From assembly GCF_002993335.1 (NCBI RefSeq), contig NZ_PVNS01000010.1, positions 110,470-174,469 of the forward strand: a stretch of DNA of 64,000 bases, given 5' to 3'. Both the position numbers and the translations under genes were made by a program. This DNA comes from Alkalicoccus urumqiensis. Lineage in GTDB: Bacteria; Bacillota; Bacilli; Bacillales; Salisediminibacteriaceae. A model generated the notes under the pieces. That model saw only the letters and a program-made list of their open reading frames with translations, was not told the origin of the DNA and made no database searches. Positions within the stretch are counted from its first letter, which is position 1; each line of letters opens with the position of its first letter. Shown here in pieces: positions 18,992-30,443 of the stretch.

Positions 18992-19341
18992 CCAATGTAT
19001 ATAATTCGAAGCTTCTTCCAAGCAGGTGTGCCAAGGGATACGGCAATTCAAACCGCTGTTACATACACCGTTTGTCTCTATTGATGGAGCTTCTACGCTC
19101 CTCGGCAGAAGCCTGCGTGGGCTTGTCTTTCAGCCGGGCGGTATTTGCGCGGCTGGAGCCCCCGCTCTGGTTTCTTCACCCCTGCCGAAGAAAGCGAAAA
19201 TCTGCTTTCGCCGGCAGGGCTTCCAGGACGGCTCGCTCGTGACCAGGGCGCTTCCGTTTTTCAGATTCCCTTCAGAACGGGTACGGCTGCAGATGCAGGC
19301 AGGAAGCGGGAATCTATACAGCAAATCTCACTTTTCTTTTA
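18992..19341 (+). repeat. Interspersed repeat, copy C
   Basis: About 350 bp. It begins CCAATGTATATAATTC and ends GAAGCGGGAATCTATACAGC plus CTTTTCTTTTA. Contains the 5' block, the GGGCTTGTCTTTCAGCCGGG block and the hairpin block (CCCTGCCG 19180-19187 with CCGGCAGGG 19211-19219), but not the insertion unique to copy B. More diverged at its 5' end than the others. Same orientation as the operon whose terminator it follows. Confidence 0.88.
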
Positions 19342-19428
19342 GGGTCGGTCGATTTATCTTATAAAGTCATCGGCTAAGGCATTTCTGCTGCAGGGCTGCC
19401 ATGGCGCTTTTTCTCTTATTTAGAGCCT

Positions 19429-19457
19429 TTGCACCGCCGCGCGTGGAATGGTAAAGT
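19429..19457 (+). promoter_or_regulatory. Probable SigA promoter of phoH-pgpH
   Basis: TTGCAC (19429-19434), a 17-base spacer and TAAAGT (19452-19457) preceded by TGG, an extended -10. The phoH ATG is 77 bases further on. The rest of 19342-19534 shows nothing I can name. Confidence 0.6.
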
Positions 19458-19534
19458 AAGGGTATGCAGGATACAGCTTCCGCATGACAGAAATACGCAA
19501 AAAATATTAGTTTATAGTAGGGAGATTTGCATAC

Positions 19535-20509
19535 ATGAACCGGACGATTGCGATCCCGGCAGAGGGCGCTAATGAAGTACAGGCGCTTTTCGGCCCGAAT
19601 GATAAACACCTGGAACGGCTGGAGGACTCTTTCGACGTTCATTTTGTAACGCGGGGCCAGGAAATCCAGGTGGATACGGATGAGGAAACCGCAGATAAAA
19701 TTGAGCGTCTGATGATGACACTTCTCCAGCTGATCCGGCGGGGAATTCATATCCACGAGCGGGATGTCCTCTACGCTGCTCAGCTTGCAGAGAAAAATCT
19801 GCTTGGAGAAATGATTGACCTTTATGACGATAAAATTACCGTTACTTCAAAAGGGAAACCTATTTTAGCGAAAACACTCGGACAGCGGCATTACGTGTCG
19901 GCGATCCGGAAAAACGACATCGTTTTCGGCATCGGTCCGGCAGGTACCGGAAAAACGTATCTGGCCGTTGTACTTGCCGTGCACGCCCTGAAGGAAGGGC
20001 ATGTAAAGAAGATTATACTGACTCGCCCGGCAGTGGAGGCAGGGGAAAGCCTCGGTTTCCTCCCCGGCGATTTAAAGGAGAAGGTGGATCCATACCTGCG
20101 GCCGCTCTACGATGCACTTCATGACCTCTTCGGTACAGAGCATACAGCAAGGCTGATGGAGCGGGGAACGATTGAAATCGCTCCGCTTGCCTACATGCGC
20201 GGACGGACGCTTGACGATGCTTTTGTCATCCTTGACGAAGCACAGAATACGACGCCCGCCCAGATGAAAATGTTCTTAACACGTCTTGGGTTTGGCTCCC
20301 GCATGGTCGTTACAGGGGATGTCACCCAGATTGACCTGCCAAAAGGACAGCAGTCCGGTTTGAAAGCGGCAGAACGTATTCTCAGTCCGGTCCACGGCAT
20401 TTCCTTTGTATATCTTCAGGGTGCCGATGTAGTACGTCACTCTCTCGTTCAAAAAATTATTGATGCCTACGATACAGAACCCGGAACGGACAACAGTGAA
20501 AAGAGATAA
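19535..20509 (+). CDS. phoH: PhoH family ATPase
   Basis: A 324-residue PhoH-type P-loop ATPase. An N-terminal KH-like segment is followed by Walker A GIGPAGTGKT (132-141), the LTRPAVEAGESLGFLPGDL block, Walker B FVILDEAQNTTP and the VTGDVTQIDLP motif. Members are thought to act in RNA metabolism, and linkage to ybeY is widespread, which supports a role in ribosome or RNA quality control. First gene of phoH-pgpH-ybeY-dgkA-cdd-era-recO, as in B. subtilis. Confidence 0.95.
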   Translation: MNRTIAIPAEGANEVQALFGPNDKHLERLEDSFDVHFVTRGQEIQVDTDEETADKIERLMMTLLQLIRRGIHIHERDVLYAAQLAEKNLLGEMIDLYDDKITVTSKGKPILAKTLGQRHYVSAIRKNDIVFGIGPAGTGKTYLAVVLAVHALKEGHVKKIILTRPAVEAGESLGFLPGDLKEKVDPYLRPLYDALHDLFGTEHTARLMERGTIEIAPLAYMRGRTLDDAFVILDEAQNTTPAQMKMFLTRLGFGSRMVVTGDVTQIDLPKGQQSGLKAAERILSPVHGISFVYLQGADVVRHSLVQKIIDAYDTEPGTDNSEKR

Positions 20510-20521
20510 GGAGGCAGCGCC

Positions 20522-22705
20522 ATGGCGGCAAGACCGATCGAAGACCAACCCTGGTGGGAAAAAGTAAAGCAGCACCGGTTTATTCGTCTCGGCCTTTACT
20601 CAGCCCTGGCGCTTCTGCTTTTTCTTGCTCTCGTACCCTCTCTTCTGCAGGAAGAACTGGACGTAGAGGCAGGCGGCATTGCACCTCAGGATGTCCGCTC
20701 ACCGGTTACGGTGGAGAATACGGAAGAAACGGAACGGCTGCGGCAGGAAGCAATAGACAGTGTCGACCCGGTTTACTCGATTAACCCGCGGTACACCGAG
20801 AATCAAATTCAGCGCATGCGGGAAGTGTTCCAGCTCGTCCGGCTTATCAACCTGGAAGTCCGAGAGCAGAACGGTGAACTTACGACTTACACGGAGGAGC
20901 CGGAAGCTGCCGGCGGGGAGCCATGGACAGAGGAAGAGCAGCTGGAGGAGATCCGCAGCCGGCTCTCCCCGGAAATGGCGGAATCCCTGACAGATGAAAC
21001 GCTGTTCACCCTGCTTTCCTCTTCCCAGGAAGAACTCGAAACAGCAGAGGAAACGACTGCAAGTGCCGTCGCGGATGTGATGAGTGACGAAGTGAGTCTG
21101 GATGAAGTGGAAGAAGCGCGTACACAGGTGGAGAACAGAGTCCGCCAGGCTTCCGTCAGATCTTCATTGGAAGAGGCAATGGTGGATCTATCACGGAATG
21201 GTATTACAGCCAACTATATGATCGATGATGAAGCGACCGCTGATGCTCGGCGTGCAGCCGCAGAGATGGTGGAGCCCTCCGTTGTCAGGGAAGGTCAGCT
21301 TATCGCCGAAGAGGGACAGGTCATTACATCGGAAATGTATGAACAGATGAGGCTTGCCGGCCTTACTGATGATACGACAACACTGACGCCGCTTGTCGGT
21401 CTGGGTATTATAACGTCGCTGATGGTATTCGTACTGGCCCGTTATTTCTACTTAGCTAAAACGACCGTAAGAGAAAACAATACACATCTGCTTCTGCTCG
21501 TATTAATCTTTACATTGACGATCTTTTTAATGTTTTTAACCAGTCTCATCCAGCCGCTCGGAATCCCCGGGGCGACGTACCTGGTACCGGCTGCAGTAGG
21601 AACGCTGCTCAGCGGCATGCTTCTGCAGGCACGGATCGGTGTCTTTTTAAGCTTTTTATTCGCTATTTCTGCAGGACTGATGTTCAATCAGGAATCCACT
21701 TCGGTCATGGATTACACCCATGCGGTATACGTATTCTTCTCGGGACTTGCCGGAGTTCTCTTTCTCAATCCGACAAACCGTCTTGCACATATGCTTCAGA
21801 CAGGGACATGGATTGCCGGAATCAGCGCAGTGGTCATTACGGCTATGAATGTGCTTAAGGGAATGCCGCTGACAGCGGTGGAACTGCCGATGTATGCAGG
21901 CTTTGCCTTTGCCGGGGGATATATTTCTATTATCCTGGCTGTCGGCCTGCTGCCATTTTTTGAGGCCGGGTTCGGCATATTATCACGAAGCCGGCTCATT
22001 GAACTCTCCAACCCGAATCACCCGCTTCTGCGGAAAATTCTGCTGGAGGCGCCGGGTACGTATCATCACAGCGTAGTCGTGGCTAATCTGGCTGAGGCGG
22101 CCTGTGAAGCAATTGGGGCTGATGGTCTTCTGGCAAGGGTGGGGGCGTATTATCATGACGCCGGCAAGACGCTCCGCCCGCAGTACTTTATCGAAAATCA
22201 GGTTCGAATGGAAAACCCCCATGACCGGCTGGCACCGCGGACGAGCGCAGAGATTATTATCGCGCATCCTTACGATGGTGCAGAAATGCTCCGAAAAGCT
22301 AGGCTGCCTAAAGAGATTATCGATATCGCCGAGCAGCACCACGGAACAACGCTGCTGAAATATTTTTATTTTAAAGCCAAGGAACATTCCGGGTCTGTAG
22401 AAGAGATGGAATACCGCTACCCCGGACCGAGAGCCCGCTTTAAAGAAAGTGCTGTCGTCGGTATTGCAGACAGTGTGGAGGCTGCCGTCCGTTCGATGGA
22501 GTCGCCGACACAGGAAAAAATTGAATCGCTCGTCCGGAAAATAATGAACGATCGCCTGGAAGATGGCCAGTTTGATGAATGTGATATCACGCTGAAAGAG
22601 CTCAGTCAGGTTTACGGCTCAATCTGCGAAACATTGAAAGGCACGTTCCATTCCCGGATCGATTATCCGGAAGAAAAGCCGCTGAAGCCGGCAGAGGGGG
22701 AATAA
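20522..22705 (+). CDS. pgpH: Cyclic-di-AMP phosphodiesterase PgpH (7TM-HD)
   Basis: A 727-residue membrane protein that hydrolyses c-di-AMP. One N-terminal membrane helix (residues 20-40), a large acidic extracellular 7TMR-HDED domain (about 45-280), seven membrane helices (about 285-490), and a cytoplasmic HD domain with YHHSVVVANLAEAA, YYHDAGKT and EQHHGTTL, supplying the metal-binding His/Asp residues. Starts at ATG behind AAGGAGG. YqfF in B. subtilis occupies the same position. c-di-AMP levels tie to potassium and osmotic control, relevant in a salt-adapted host. Confidence 0.94.
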   Translation: MAARPIEDQPWWEKVKQHRFIRLGLYSALALLLFLALVPSLLQEELDVEAGGIAPQDVRSPVTVENTEETERLRQEAIDSVDPVYSINPRYTENQIQRMREVFQLVRLINLEVREQNGELTTYTEEPEAAGGEPWTEEEQLEEIRSRLSPEMAESLTDETLFTLLSSSQEELETAEETTASAVADVMSDEVSLDEVEEARTQVENRVRQASVRSSLEEAMVDLSRNGITANYMIDDEATADARRAAAEMVEPSVVREGQLIAEEGQVITSEMYEQMRLAGLTDDTTTLTPLVGLGIITSLMVFVLARYFYLAKTTVRENNTHLLLLVLIFTLTIFLMFLTSLIQPLGIPGATYLVPAAVGTLLSGMLLQARIGVFLSFLFAISAGLMFNQESTSVMDYTHAVYVFFSGLAGVLFLNPTNRLAHMLQTGTWIAGISAVVITAMNVLKGMPLTAVELPMYAGFAFAGGYISIILAVGLLPFFEAGFGILSRSRLIELSNPNHPLLRKILLEAPGTYHHSVVVANLAEAACEAIGADGLLARVGAYYHDAGKTLRPQYFIENQVRMENPHDRLAPRTSAEIIIAHPYDGAEMLRKARLPKEIIDIAEQHHGTTLLKYFYFKAKEHSGSVEEMEYRYPGPRARFKESAVVGIADSVEAAVRSMESPTQEKIESLVRKIMNDRLEDGQFDECDITLKELSQVYGSICETLKGTFHSRIDYPEEKPLKPAEGE

Positions 22706-22707
22706 CG

Positions 22708-23169
22708 ATGAATCCGTATGAGATTGTCATTCAGGATGAGACGAATACGGTGAAAGAGGAGCTGATTCAGCTCGTGGAAAGCGTCCTGGAAACAGGGCTG
22801 AAAGAGGAAGAAGCCCCGGAAGGCGCAGAAGTATCCGTTACATTTGTAACAGATAAGGAGATTCATTCATTGAATCTCGAATGGCGTGGGAAAGATAAAT
22901 CGACTGATGTATTATCTTTCGCCCTTAAAGAAGAGGAGGATATCCCGGTGGCAGGGGTGCCTGAACTTCTGGGGGATATTGTTATTTCAACAGAAACCGC
23001 CGCTCAGCAGGCAGAAACCTATGGCCATTCGATCGAGCGGGAGACGGCTTTTTTAGCTGTACACGGTCTCCTTCATCTGCTCGGGTATACTCATAATACT
23101 GAAGATGAGGAAAAAGAAATGTTCCTTCGTCAGGAACAGATTCTGGAGAAACACGGTGTCTCCAAATAA
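22708..23169 (+). CDS. ybeY: Endoribonuclease YbeY
   Basis: A 153-residue zinc-dependent protein for 16S rRNA maturation and ribosome quality control. The metal-binding motif HGLLHLLGYTH near the C-terminus gives the three-histidine site, and KSTDVLSFAL is the conserved strand. The ATG is two bases after the pgpH stop. The 3' end overlaps the start of dgkA. Confidence 0.95.
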   Translation: MNPYEIVIQDETNTVKEELIQLVESVLETGLKEEEAPEGAEVSVTFVTDKEIHSLNLEWRGKDKSTDVLSFALKEEEDIPVAGVPELLGDIVISTETAAQQAETYGHSIERETAFLAVHGLLHLLGYTHNTEDEEKEMFLRQEQILEKHGVSK

Positions 23170-23551
23170 ATCCTCCAGCCGCTTTGTCTCTTTCCCGCGG
23201 CTGAAAAAAAGTTTTGTCTATGCAGCGGCAGGTGTCGTGTTCACCTGGAAGAATGAACAGAATTTCCGCATTCATACGGTCGCTGCCGCCGCTGCCTTCC
23301 TTCTGGCCCAGGTCCTCCGCGTTCCACTTATTGAACAGGCAGTTCTTGCGGTTGCTGTCGGAGCAGTGCTTTGTCTGGAACTCGTTAATACAGCGCTGGA
23401 ACATATTACTGACGTGCTGATACAAACGTACGACGAACGGGCAAAAATTATTAAAGATACTGCTGCCGGCGGTGTGCTCGTCTTTGCATTGACAGCCGCT
23501 GTAGTCGGCGGTATGATATTTATCCCACGGATCGTACATATTCTATTTTAG
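23156..23551 (+). CDS. dgkA: Undecaprenol kinase / DgkA family
   Basis: About 131 residues. A small integral-membrane lipid kinase with three helices; in Bacillota members phosphorylate undecaprenol for cell-wall carrier recycling. FTWKNEQNFRIHT and LCLELVNTALEHITD are the conserved motifs, the second holding the catalytic Glu. I chose the GTG at 23156, eight bases after GGAG, giving a 14-base overlap with ybeY and a typical family length. The upstream in-frame ATG would read back through ybeY. Confidence 0.88.
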   Translation: MSPNKSSSRFVSFPRLKKSFVYAAAGVVFTWKNEQNFRIHTVAAAAAFLLAQVLRVPLIEQAVLAVAVGAVLCLELVNTALEHITDVLIQTYDERAKIIKDTAAGGVLVFALTAAVVGGMIFIPRIVHILF

Positions 23552-24863
<1,312 letters not shown>

Positions 24864-24889
24864 GGTGTTCCGGGAAAGAGGGAATCTGA

Positions 24890-25645
24890 ATGCTGCATCG
24901 ACTGGATGGAATTGTCCTGCGGACGACTGATTACGGAGAGTCCAATAAGGTGGTCACTATTCTTACCCCGGAAGAAGGAAAAACAGCACTGATGGCCCGG
25001 GGGGCAAAAAAACCGAAAAGTCCTTTCGCTTCTGCTTGTCAGCCTTTGATTCACGCCGTTTTCGTTTACTACCAGGGCCGGGGGATGGGAAGCCTGAATC
25101 AGGCTGACATTGTTACGAGTTTCCGAAAGCTCAGAACAGACCTTCTTTTGACTGCGTACGCCACCTATACGCTGGAGCTTATCGACCGCCTGACAGAGGA
25201 CCGGACCCCGTCCAGACCTCTTTATGATCTGGCCTACTTCGTCCTTCTTGCGATGGAGGAAGGCGCGGATCCGGAAGTGCTGGTGCGGCTTGCCGAAACA
25301 AAAATGCTGGCATTTACCGGCTCTGCACCGCTTCTGCATGCGTGCCGTGAATGCGGCAGTGCAGAAGGACCGTTTCGTTTTTCCATGCAGCATGGAGGAG
25401 TGTTATGCCCTGATCATCAATACGACGCGGAACGGCTCATGCCCGTTGGTCCCAAAACCATTAAGCTTCTCCGCCTGTTTCAACAGATGCCGCCGGACCG
25501 GATCGGGGAGATACGCGTCAAACCGGAAACGAAAAAAGAAATGAAGCTTCTTCTGGAGACATACTACGATACGTATGTCGGCGTCCGGTTAAAAGCACGG
25601 CGGTTTCTGGAGCAGATGGAAGCGATGGAAAATCCTGAAGATTGA
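24890..25645 (+). CDS. recO: DNA repair protein RecO
   Basis: A 251-residue protein that helps load RecA on SSB-coated DNA. The N-terminal OB-fold begins MLHRLDGIVLRTTDYGESNK, and the C-terminal helical part carries a zinc-type cysteine group (CRECGSAEG and LCPDH). The ATG follows GAAAGAGGG. The stop overlaps the -35 of the glyQS promoter. The small gene yqzL that follows recO in B. subtilis was not found. Confidence 0.94.
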   Translation: MLHRLDGIVLRTTDYGESNKVVTILTPEEGKTALMARGAKKPKSPFASACQPLIHAVFVYYQGRGMGSLNQADIVTSFRKLRTDLLLTAYATYTLELIDRLTEDRTPSRPLYDLAYFVLLAMEEGADPEVLVRLAETKMLAFTGSAPLLHACRECGSAEGPFRFSMQHGGVLCPDHQYDAERLMPVGPKTIKLLRLFQQMPPDRIGEIRVKPETKKEMKLLLETYYDTYVGVRLKARRFLEQMEAMENPED

Positions 25646-25670
25646 CAGAAGGCGGTCCTTTTCGTACAAT
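25642..25670 (+). promoter_or_regulatory. SigA promoter of glyQS
   Basis: A perfect TTGACA (25642-25647), a 17-base spacer and TACAAT (25665-25670). The -35 box overlaps the recO stop codon. Confidence 0.9.
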
Positions 25671-25679
25671 GATAGTCTA

Positions 25680-25890
25680 TACAAGAGTGCTGCAGAGAAA
25701 AAGAGGAGTACATATCAGAAGGCCGACAGCGAATCCGGGACAGTGGAAGCCGGAACGGAATCATGGTATGGAAGGCGCTTTGGAGCAGCAGAACGTGAAA
25801 GTGGCCTGTACAATTACAGGCAAGCAGGGTGGAACCGCGGGTGCTCCCGTCCCTGTATCCAGCGAGGGTACAGAGACGGGAGTTTCTTTG
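25680..25890 (+). promoter_or_regulatory. Glycine T-box riboswitch
   Basis: The leader of glyQS has the canonical T-box AGGGTGGAACCGCG (from 25826), a stem I base formed by GTGCTGC and GCAGCA segments, and a final terminator in which CTCCCGTC and CTGTA (from 25844) pair with TACAG and GACGGGAG (to 25882), followed by TTTCTTT. GGC in the GGAAGGCGC segment near 25770 is the likely glycine specifier. Uncharged tRNA-Gly should favour the antiterminator and allow glyQS expression. Confidence 0.93.
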
Positions 25891-25927
25891 TGCCTGTAAG
25901 TCTACTTTATGATCTGGAGGGAATTAT

Positions 25928-26812
25928 ATGAATGTACAGGATATGATTTTGACGCTGCAGCGGTTCTGGGGGGAACAGAACTGTATCCTTCTGCAGCCGT
26001 ATGATGTAGAAAAAGGTGCAGGAACGATGAATCCAATGACGTTTTTACGAAGCATCGGTCCTGAGCCATGGAATACTGCGTATGTAGAACCATCCAGACG
26101 CCCGGCTGACGGCCGGTACGGCGAAAATCCGAACCGCCTGTACCAGCATCATCAATTTCAAGTGATCATGAAGCCTTCACCGGACAATATTCAGGAGCTT
26201 TACCTGGAAAGTCTGAAGCAGCTCGGCATTAATCCCGACGAGCACGACATCCGTTTTGTCGAAGACAACTGGGAGGCCCCGACGCTTGCAGCCTGGGGTC
26301 TTGGCTGGGAAGTATGGCTCGATGGCATGGAAATTACGCAGTTCACGTATTTCCAGCAGGTCGGCGGACTGGACGCAAAGCCGGTATCCGTAGAAATTAC
26401 GTACGGGCTGGAGCGCCTGGCTTCTTATATTCAGGATAAGGAGGACGTGTATGACCTGGAATGGGTGGAAGGATTCTCATACGGCGATGTTTTTCGTCAG
26501 AACGAATATGAACAGTCCAAATATGCATTTCAAACGGCAGACCGCCGTATGCTGTTCGACCTCTTCGCCACCTATGAGAAAGAAGCCGCACGGGCTCTGG
26601 AAGAGCAGCTGGTTCTGCCTTCGTATGACTACGTTCTGAAGTGTTCCCACGTATTCAATTTACTCGATGCCCAGGGTGCTATATCAGTAACGGAGCGTGC
26701 GGGTTATATCAGCCGTGTACGGACGCTGGCACGCAGCTGTGCGAAAACGTATTACGAATCACGGGAAGCGCTTGGTTTCCCGCTTCTGAAGGAGGATTCC
26801 GGCGATGAATAA
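25928..26812 (+). CDS. glyQ: Glycyl-tRNA synthetase alpha chain
   Basis: A 294-residue catalytic subunit of the bacterial (alpha-beta)2 glycyl-tRNA synthetase. [38 protein letters not shown] and [21 protein letters not shown] motifs are intact. It follows a T-box leader and overlaps glyS by eight bases, indicating coupled translation. Confidence 0.98.
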   Translation: MNVQDMILTLQRFWGEQNCILLQPYDVEKGAGTMNPMTFLRSIGPEPWNTAYVEPSRRPADGRYGENPNRLYQHHQFQVIMKPSPDNIQELYLESLKQLGINPDEHDIRFVEDNWEAPTLAAWGLGWEVWLDGMEITQFTYFQQVGGLDAKPVSVEITYGLERLASYIQDKEDVYDLEWVEGFSYGDVFRQNEYEQSKYAFQTADRRMLFDLFATYEKEAARALEEQLVLPSYDYVLKCSHVFNLLDAQGAISVTERAGYISRVRTLARSCAKTYYESREALGFPLLKEDSGDE

Positions 26813-28871
26813 ACAGACACTTCTTATTGAAATCGGCCTGGAGGAAATGCCGGCGCGCTTTGTACCAAATGCAGAAAATGAATGGACGAGCCGGGCAGCG
26901 GCATGGCTGAAGGAAAATCGTATTTCTTTTGACACGGTCCGCGGTTTTTCCACCCCGCGGCGCCTTGCGGTTCAGGTAAGCGGTGTTGACACCGTCCAGC
27001 CGGACATAAAAGAAGAAGCGAAGGGGCCGGCAGAAAAAATCGGCAGAAAAGACGGCCAGTGGACGAAAGCAGCGGAAGGTTTTGCACGCGGCCAGGGTGT
27101 TACAACAGATGATCTGTATGTGAAAGAAATCAAAGGAGAATCGTATCTTTTTGCCGAAAAACATATTAAGGGAGCTGAAACGGCAGCGCTGCTTCCGGAG
27201 CTGAAAGATGTCCTTCTCTCCATTCCATTTCCTAAAAACATGCGCTGGGCAGACCGGGATATCCGCTATGTCCGTCCGATAAAATGGATCACGGCTCTTT
27301 TCGGCGAAGACATCATTCCGATGGAAGCTGCAGGAGTGACAAGCGGAAGAACGAGCCGGGGTCACCGCTTCCTTGGAGGAACAGCATCGCTTTCTTCTGC
27401 GGAGGATTACGAAACTGCATTGAAGCAGGAGTTTGTCATTGCAGACAGCAGCGAACGAAAACGAGCGATCGTCAAACAGATAGAGCAGATTGCAGAGGAC
27501 GAAGGCTGGCAGGTGCCGATGCAGGAAGGTCTTCTCGATGAAGTAAATAACCTCGTCGAATATCCGACAGCGCTCTTTGGCACATTTGATGAAAGTTTCC
27601 TGCAGGTGCCCGAGGAAGTATTGATTACGTCTATGCGTGAACATCAGCGATATTTCCCTGTAATGGATAAAAACAACGTGATTCTCCCTCACTTCGTCAC
27701 GGTCCGAAATGGCGATCACCGCCATCTGGACAATGTACGCCGTGGAAATGAAAAAGTGCTTCGTGCACGTCTTGCTGATGCGGAGTTTTTCTATCAGGAG
27801 GATAAAAAGCAGCCACTCGAAGCCCGTCTGCCAAAGCTTTCTTCCATCGTTTACCATGAAGAACTCGGTACGCTTGCAGAGAAAACGGCGCGGATCCGCA
27901 CAGCTGCTGCGGAACTGGCACAGGCTGCAGGTACAGACGAACGTACCCGTGCAAAAGCAGACCGGGCAGCCGCTCTGTCCAAAGCAGATCTGGTAACGCA
28001 CATGGTGGATGAGTTCCCGGAACTGGAAGGTCTGATGGGAGAATATTATGCACTGCATGATGGTGAGGATGCGGAGACAGCTGCCGCGATTCGTGAACAT
28101 TACCTTCCAAAACAGTCCGGCGATGAACCGCCGCACGGTGAAGCAGGACGTCTTGTAAGTGCTGCGGATAAACTGGACACGCTGGTGACCAGCTTCGGTA
28201 TCGGTGCAGTGCCTACGGGTTCACAGGATCCTTACGGCCTTCGCAGGCAGGCCCAGGCGGTACTTTACGTGTATTTGAAAGCAGGATGGAGTTTTTCCCT
28301 TCATGAAGTATTGGAGAAGCAGGCATCCCGTCTCGAGAAGGATGGCCTTTTGAAGCGTCCGGCTGCTGAAGTGCTCCGGGATCTGCACAATTTCTTTGAT
28401 CTCCGCTGGAAAAACCTCCTTAAGGAGCGCGGCGTCCGCTACGATGTTGCAGATGCCGTTATGGCCGCCGGAACAGCGTATCCTGCAGAAGTTGCTGCAC
28501 GGGCCGATTTCTTCATGCAGAAATTAGCTGATCCTTCTTTCAAGGAGGACGTAGAAGCTTTCTCACGTGTGACAAACATTGCCTCAAAAGCAGAGAACGA
28601 AGCAGCAGTCGATCCATCCTTGTTTGAAAACGAAGCGGAAAAGAACCTGTATGAAGCCATGCTTCAGGCAGAAACGGCAGCGGGTGCAGATACAGCAGAA
28701 ATGTATGCGCAGCAGACTGCGCTCGTTCCGCTTATCAACCGGTACTTTGATGAAACAATGGTAATGGCGGATGATCCGTCCGTCCGCTCCAACCGGCTCG
28801 CCCAGATGAAGCAGACGAGTGCATTCTTAACCAGACTCGCTGATTATCAGGCGGTCGTCTTTCATTCGTAA
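26805..28871 (+). CDS. glyS: Glycyl-tRNA synthetase beta chain
   Basis: A 688-residue beta subunit that binds tRNA-Gly. The N-terminal [14 protein letters not shown] and the middle GRTSRGHRF and [12 protein letters not shown] motifs are characteristic, as are the HD-like region and the C-terminal anticodon-binding part with [12 protein letters not shown]. Full length. It starts inside the last codons of glyQ. The opposite strand holds a long open frame that is only a composition shadow. Confidence 0.98.
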   Translation: MNKQTLLIEIGLEEMPARFVPNAENEWTSRAAAWLKENRISFDTVRGFSTPRRLAVQVSGVDTVQPDIKEEAKGPAEKIGRKDGQWTKAAEGFARGQGVTTDDLYVKEIKGESYLFAEKHIKGAETAALLPELKDVLLSIPFPKNMRWADRDIRYVRPIKWITALFGEDIIPMEAAGVTSGRTSRGHRFLGGTASLSSAEDYETALKQEFVIADSSERKRAIVKQIEQIAEDEGWQVPMQEGLLDEVNNLVEYPTALFGTFDESFLQVPEEVLITSMREHQRYFPVMDKNNVILPHFVTVRNGDHRHLDNVRRGNEKVLRARLADAEFFYQEDKKQPLEARLPKLSSIVYHEELGTLAEKTARIRTAAAELAQAAGTDERTRAKADRAAALSKADLVTHMVDEFPELEGLMGEYYALHDGEDAETAAAIREHYLPKQSGDEPPHGEAGRLVSAADKLDTLVTSFGIGAVPTGSQDPYGLRRQAQAVLYVYLKAGWSFSLHEVLEKQASRLEKDGLLKRPAAEVLRDLHNFFDLRWKNLLKERGVRYDVADAVMAAGTAYPAEVAARADFFMQKLADPSFKEDVEAFSRVTNIASKAENEAAVDPSLFENEAEKNLYEAMLQAETAAGADTAEMYAQQTALVPLINRYFDETMVMADDPSVRSNRLAQMKQTSAFLTRLADYQAVVFHS

Positions 28872-28895
28872 GCAGGATATAAAGGCGGTGATGGA

Positions 28896-29528
28896 ATGGA
28901 ATTGTCCCAGCGTCAGCAGCGTATTGTTGAAATCGTGAAAGAACGGGGCCCGATCACCGGCGAAAAGATCGCGGAAATGCTGAGCCTTACGAGAGCGACA
29001 CTCCGTCCTGATCTGACAGTATTGACGATGTCGGGCTATCTTGATGCGAGACCACGTGTCGGCTACTACTACACGGGGAAAACCGGAAGTGAATTATTTC
29101 AGGAAAGACTTGTGAAGCTGAAAGTAAGAGAGTTTCAGTCGATTCCTGTGGTCACCGGAGAGGGAGCATCTGTCTATGATGCGATATGCACGATGTTCCT
29201 GGAAGATGTTGGAACGCTTTTTGTTGTAAAAGATAATCAGGAGCTCGTCGGTATCGTATCAAGGAAAGATCTTCTTCGGGCGAGCATGGGAAAGCAGGAT
29301 CTGGAAAGCATACCGGTCAGCATTATCATGACCCGGATGCCCAATGTAACGGTCTGCTCCCCGGAAGATTCCGTACTGTCTGTAGCTAATCAGCTGATAA
29401 GCAAACAGATCGACGGCCTCCCGGTCGTGAAAATGGACGAAAATGGACGTCATCAGGTGATCGGCAGAATGACAAAAACGAACATTACCAAAGCGTTTAC
29501 CTATATGGGGCAGGAACCGAATGAATAG
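28896..29528 (+). CDS. ccpN: CcpN-type transcriptional repressor
   Basis: A 210-residue repressor with an N-terminal helix-turn-helix (SQRQQRIVEIVKERGPITGEKIAEML) and two CBS domains (about residues 80-200). CcpN in B. subtilis represses gluconeogenic genes (gapB, pckA) in glycolytic conditions, sensing nucleotides through its CBS pair. It lies directly upstream of the pyruvate phosphate dikinase regulator homologue, the same pair as in B. subtilis, linking it to carbon flux at PEP/pyruvate. Start ATG 28896 behind GGCGGTGATGG. Confidence 0.92.
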   Translation: MELSQRQQRIVEIVKERGPITGEKIAEMLSLTRATLRPDLTVLTMSGYLDARPRVGYYYTGKTGSELFQERLVKLKVREFQSIPVVTGEGASVYDAICTMFLEDVGTLFVVKDNQELVGIVSRKDLLRASMGKQDLESIPVSIIMTRMPNVTVCSPEDSVLSVANQLISKQIDGLPVVKMDENGRHQVIGRMTKTNITKAFTYMGQEPNE

Positions 29529-29540
29529 GAGGTCCGGTAT

Positions 29541-30353
29541 ATGGCACAGCGACCAGTAACGGTATACGTTTTATCTGACTCTGTCGGTGAAACGGCAGAA
29601 CTCGTAGTGAAAGCGGCCATCAGCCAGTTCACAGAAGGAAAAACAAAAATCCGGCGGATTCCGTATGTGGAAGATGCCGGTACAGTGGACGAAGTTGTCG
29701 CTGAGGCGAAAGCCGGCGGCGGAATGATTGCATTTACCGTTGTACTTCCCGAAATCCGTCAGCACATCTCTGAACGGTGTGTGGAGGAAGGGGTCCCGGT
29801 TTACGATATTTTGAGCCCGCTTCTGACGATGATGGAAAATCAGCTGGAAGAGAAGCCTAAAAATGAATCCGGTCTGATTCATACTTTGGACGAGGATTAT
29901 TTCCGTAAGGTGGAGGCAATTGAGTTTGCTGTAAAGTATGACGACGGCCGTGATCCAAGAGGAATTCTGCGTGCAGATGTTGTTCTTGTCGGCGTGTCCC
30001 GGACATCGAAAACACCTCTTTCCCAATACCTCGCCCATAAACGTCTGAAAGTGGCGAACGTCCCTCTCGTACCGGAAGTCGAGCCGCCGGAAGAACTTTT
30101 CTCAATTTCTCCGGAACGCGTGATCGGATTGAAAATCAGTCCGCAGAAGCTCAATGGCATCCGGACAGAGCGGCTGAAGGCGCTCGGTTTAAAAGCGGAG
30201 GCAAACTACGCTGCTTTTTCACGAATTGAAGAGGAACTGTCCTATTCCACAGACATTATGAAGCGTCTCGGCTGCCACGTTATTGATGTATCGGATAAAG
30301 CAGTGGAGGAAACGGCCAACATTATTTATCAGATCGTGCAGCCGAGGCGCTGA
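29541..30353 (+). CDS. yqfL: PEP synthase / pyruvate phosphate dikinase regulatory protein
   Basis: A 270-residue DUF299 bifunctional kinase/phosphorylase that switches pyruvate phosphate dikinase or PEP synthase. The N-terminal [18 protein letters not shown] and P-loop-like [17 protein letters not shown] motifs are diagnostic. It is 12 bases behind ccpN with an AGGAGG site. Its target enzyme is not in the window. Confidence 0.93.
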   Translation: MAQRPVTVYVLSDSVGETAELVVKAAISQFTEGKTKIRRIPYVEDAGTVDEVVAEAKAGGGMIAFTVVLPEIRQHISERCVEEGVPVYDILSPLLTMMENQLEEKPKNESGLIHTLDEDYFRKVEAIEFAVKYDDGRDPRGILRADVVLVGVSRTSKTPLSQYLAHKRLKVANVPLVPEVEPPEELFSISPERVIGLKISPQKLNGIRTERLKALGLKAEANYAAFSRIEEELSYSTDIMKRLGCHVIDVSDKAVEETANIIYQIVQPRR

Positions 30354-30393
30354 ATACGAGGATCTGCCTATAGCATTTTCGTGCAGAATGAAT

Positions 30394-30399
30394 TATAAT
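30394..30399 (+). promoter_or_regulatory. -10 element upstream of yaiI-dnaG-sigA
   Basis: A perfect TATAAT about 45 bases before the yaiI start. The -35 at 17-base spacing (TAGCAT, 30371-30376) is poor. Confidence 0.45.
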
Positions 30400-30443
30400 G
30401 TGCTATTGTGAAAATCGATAATTGTCGAATGAGCAGGAGGAGT

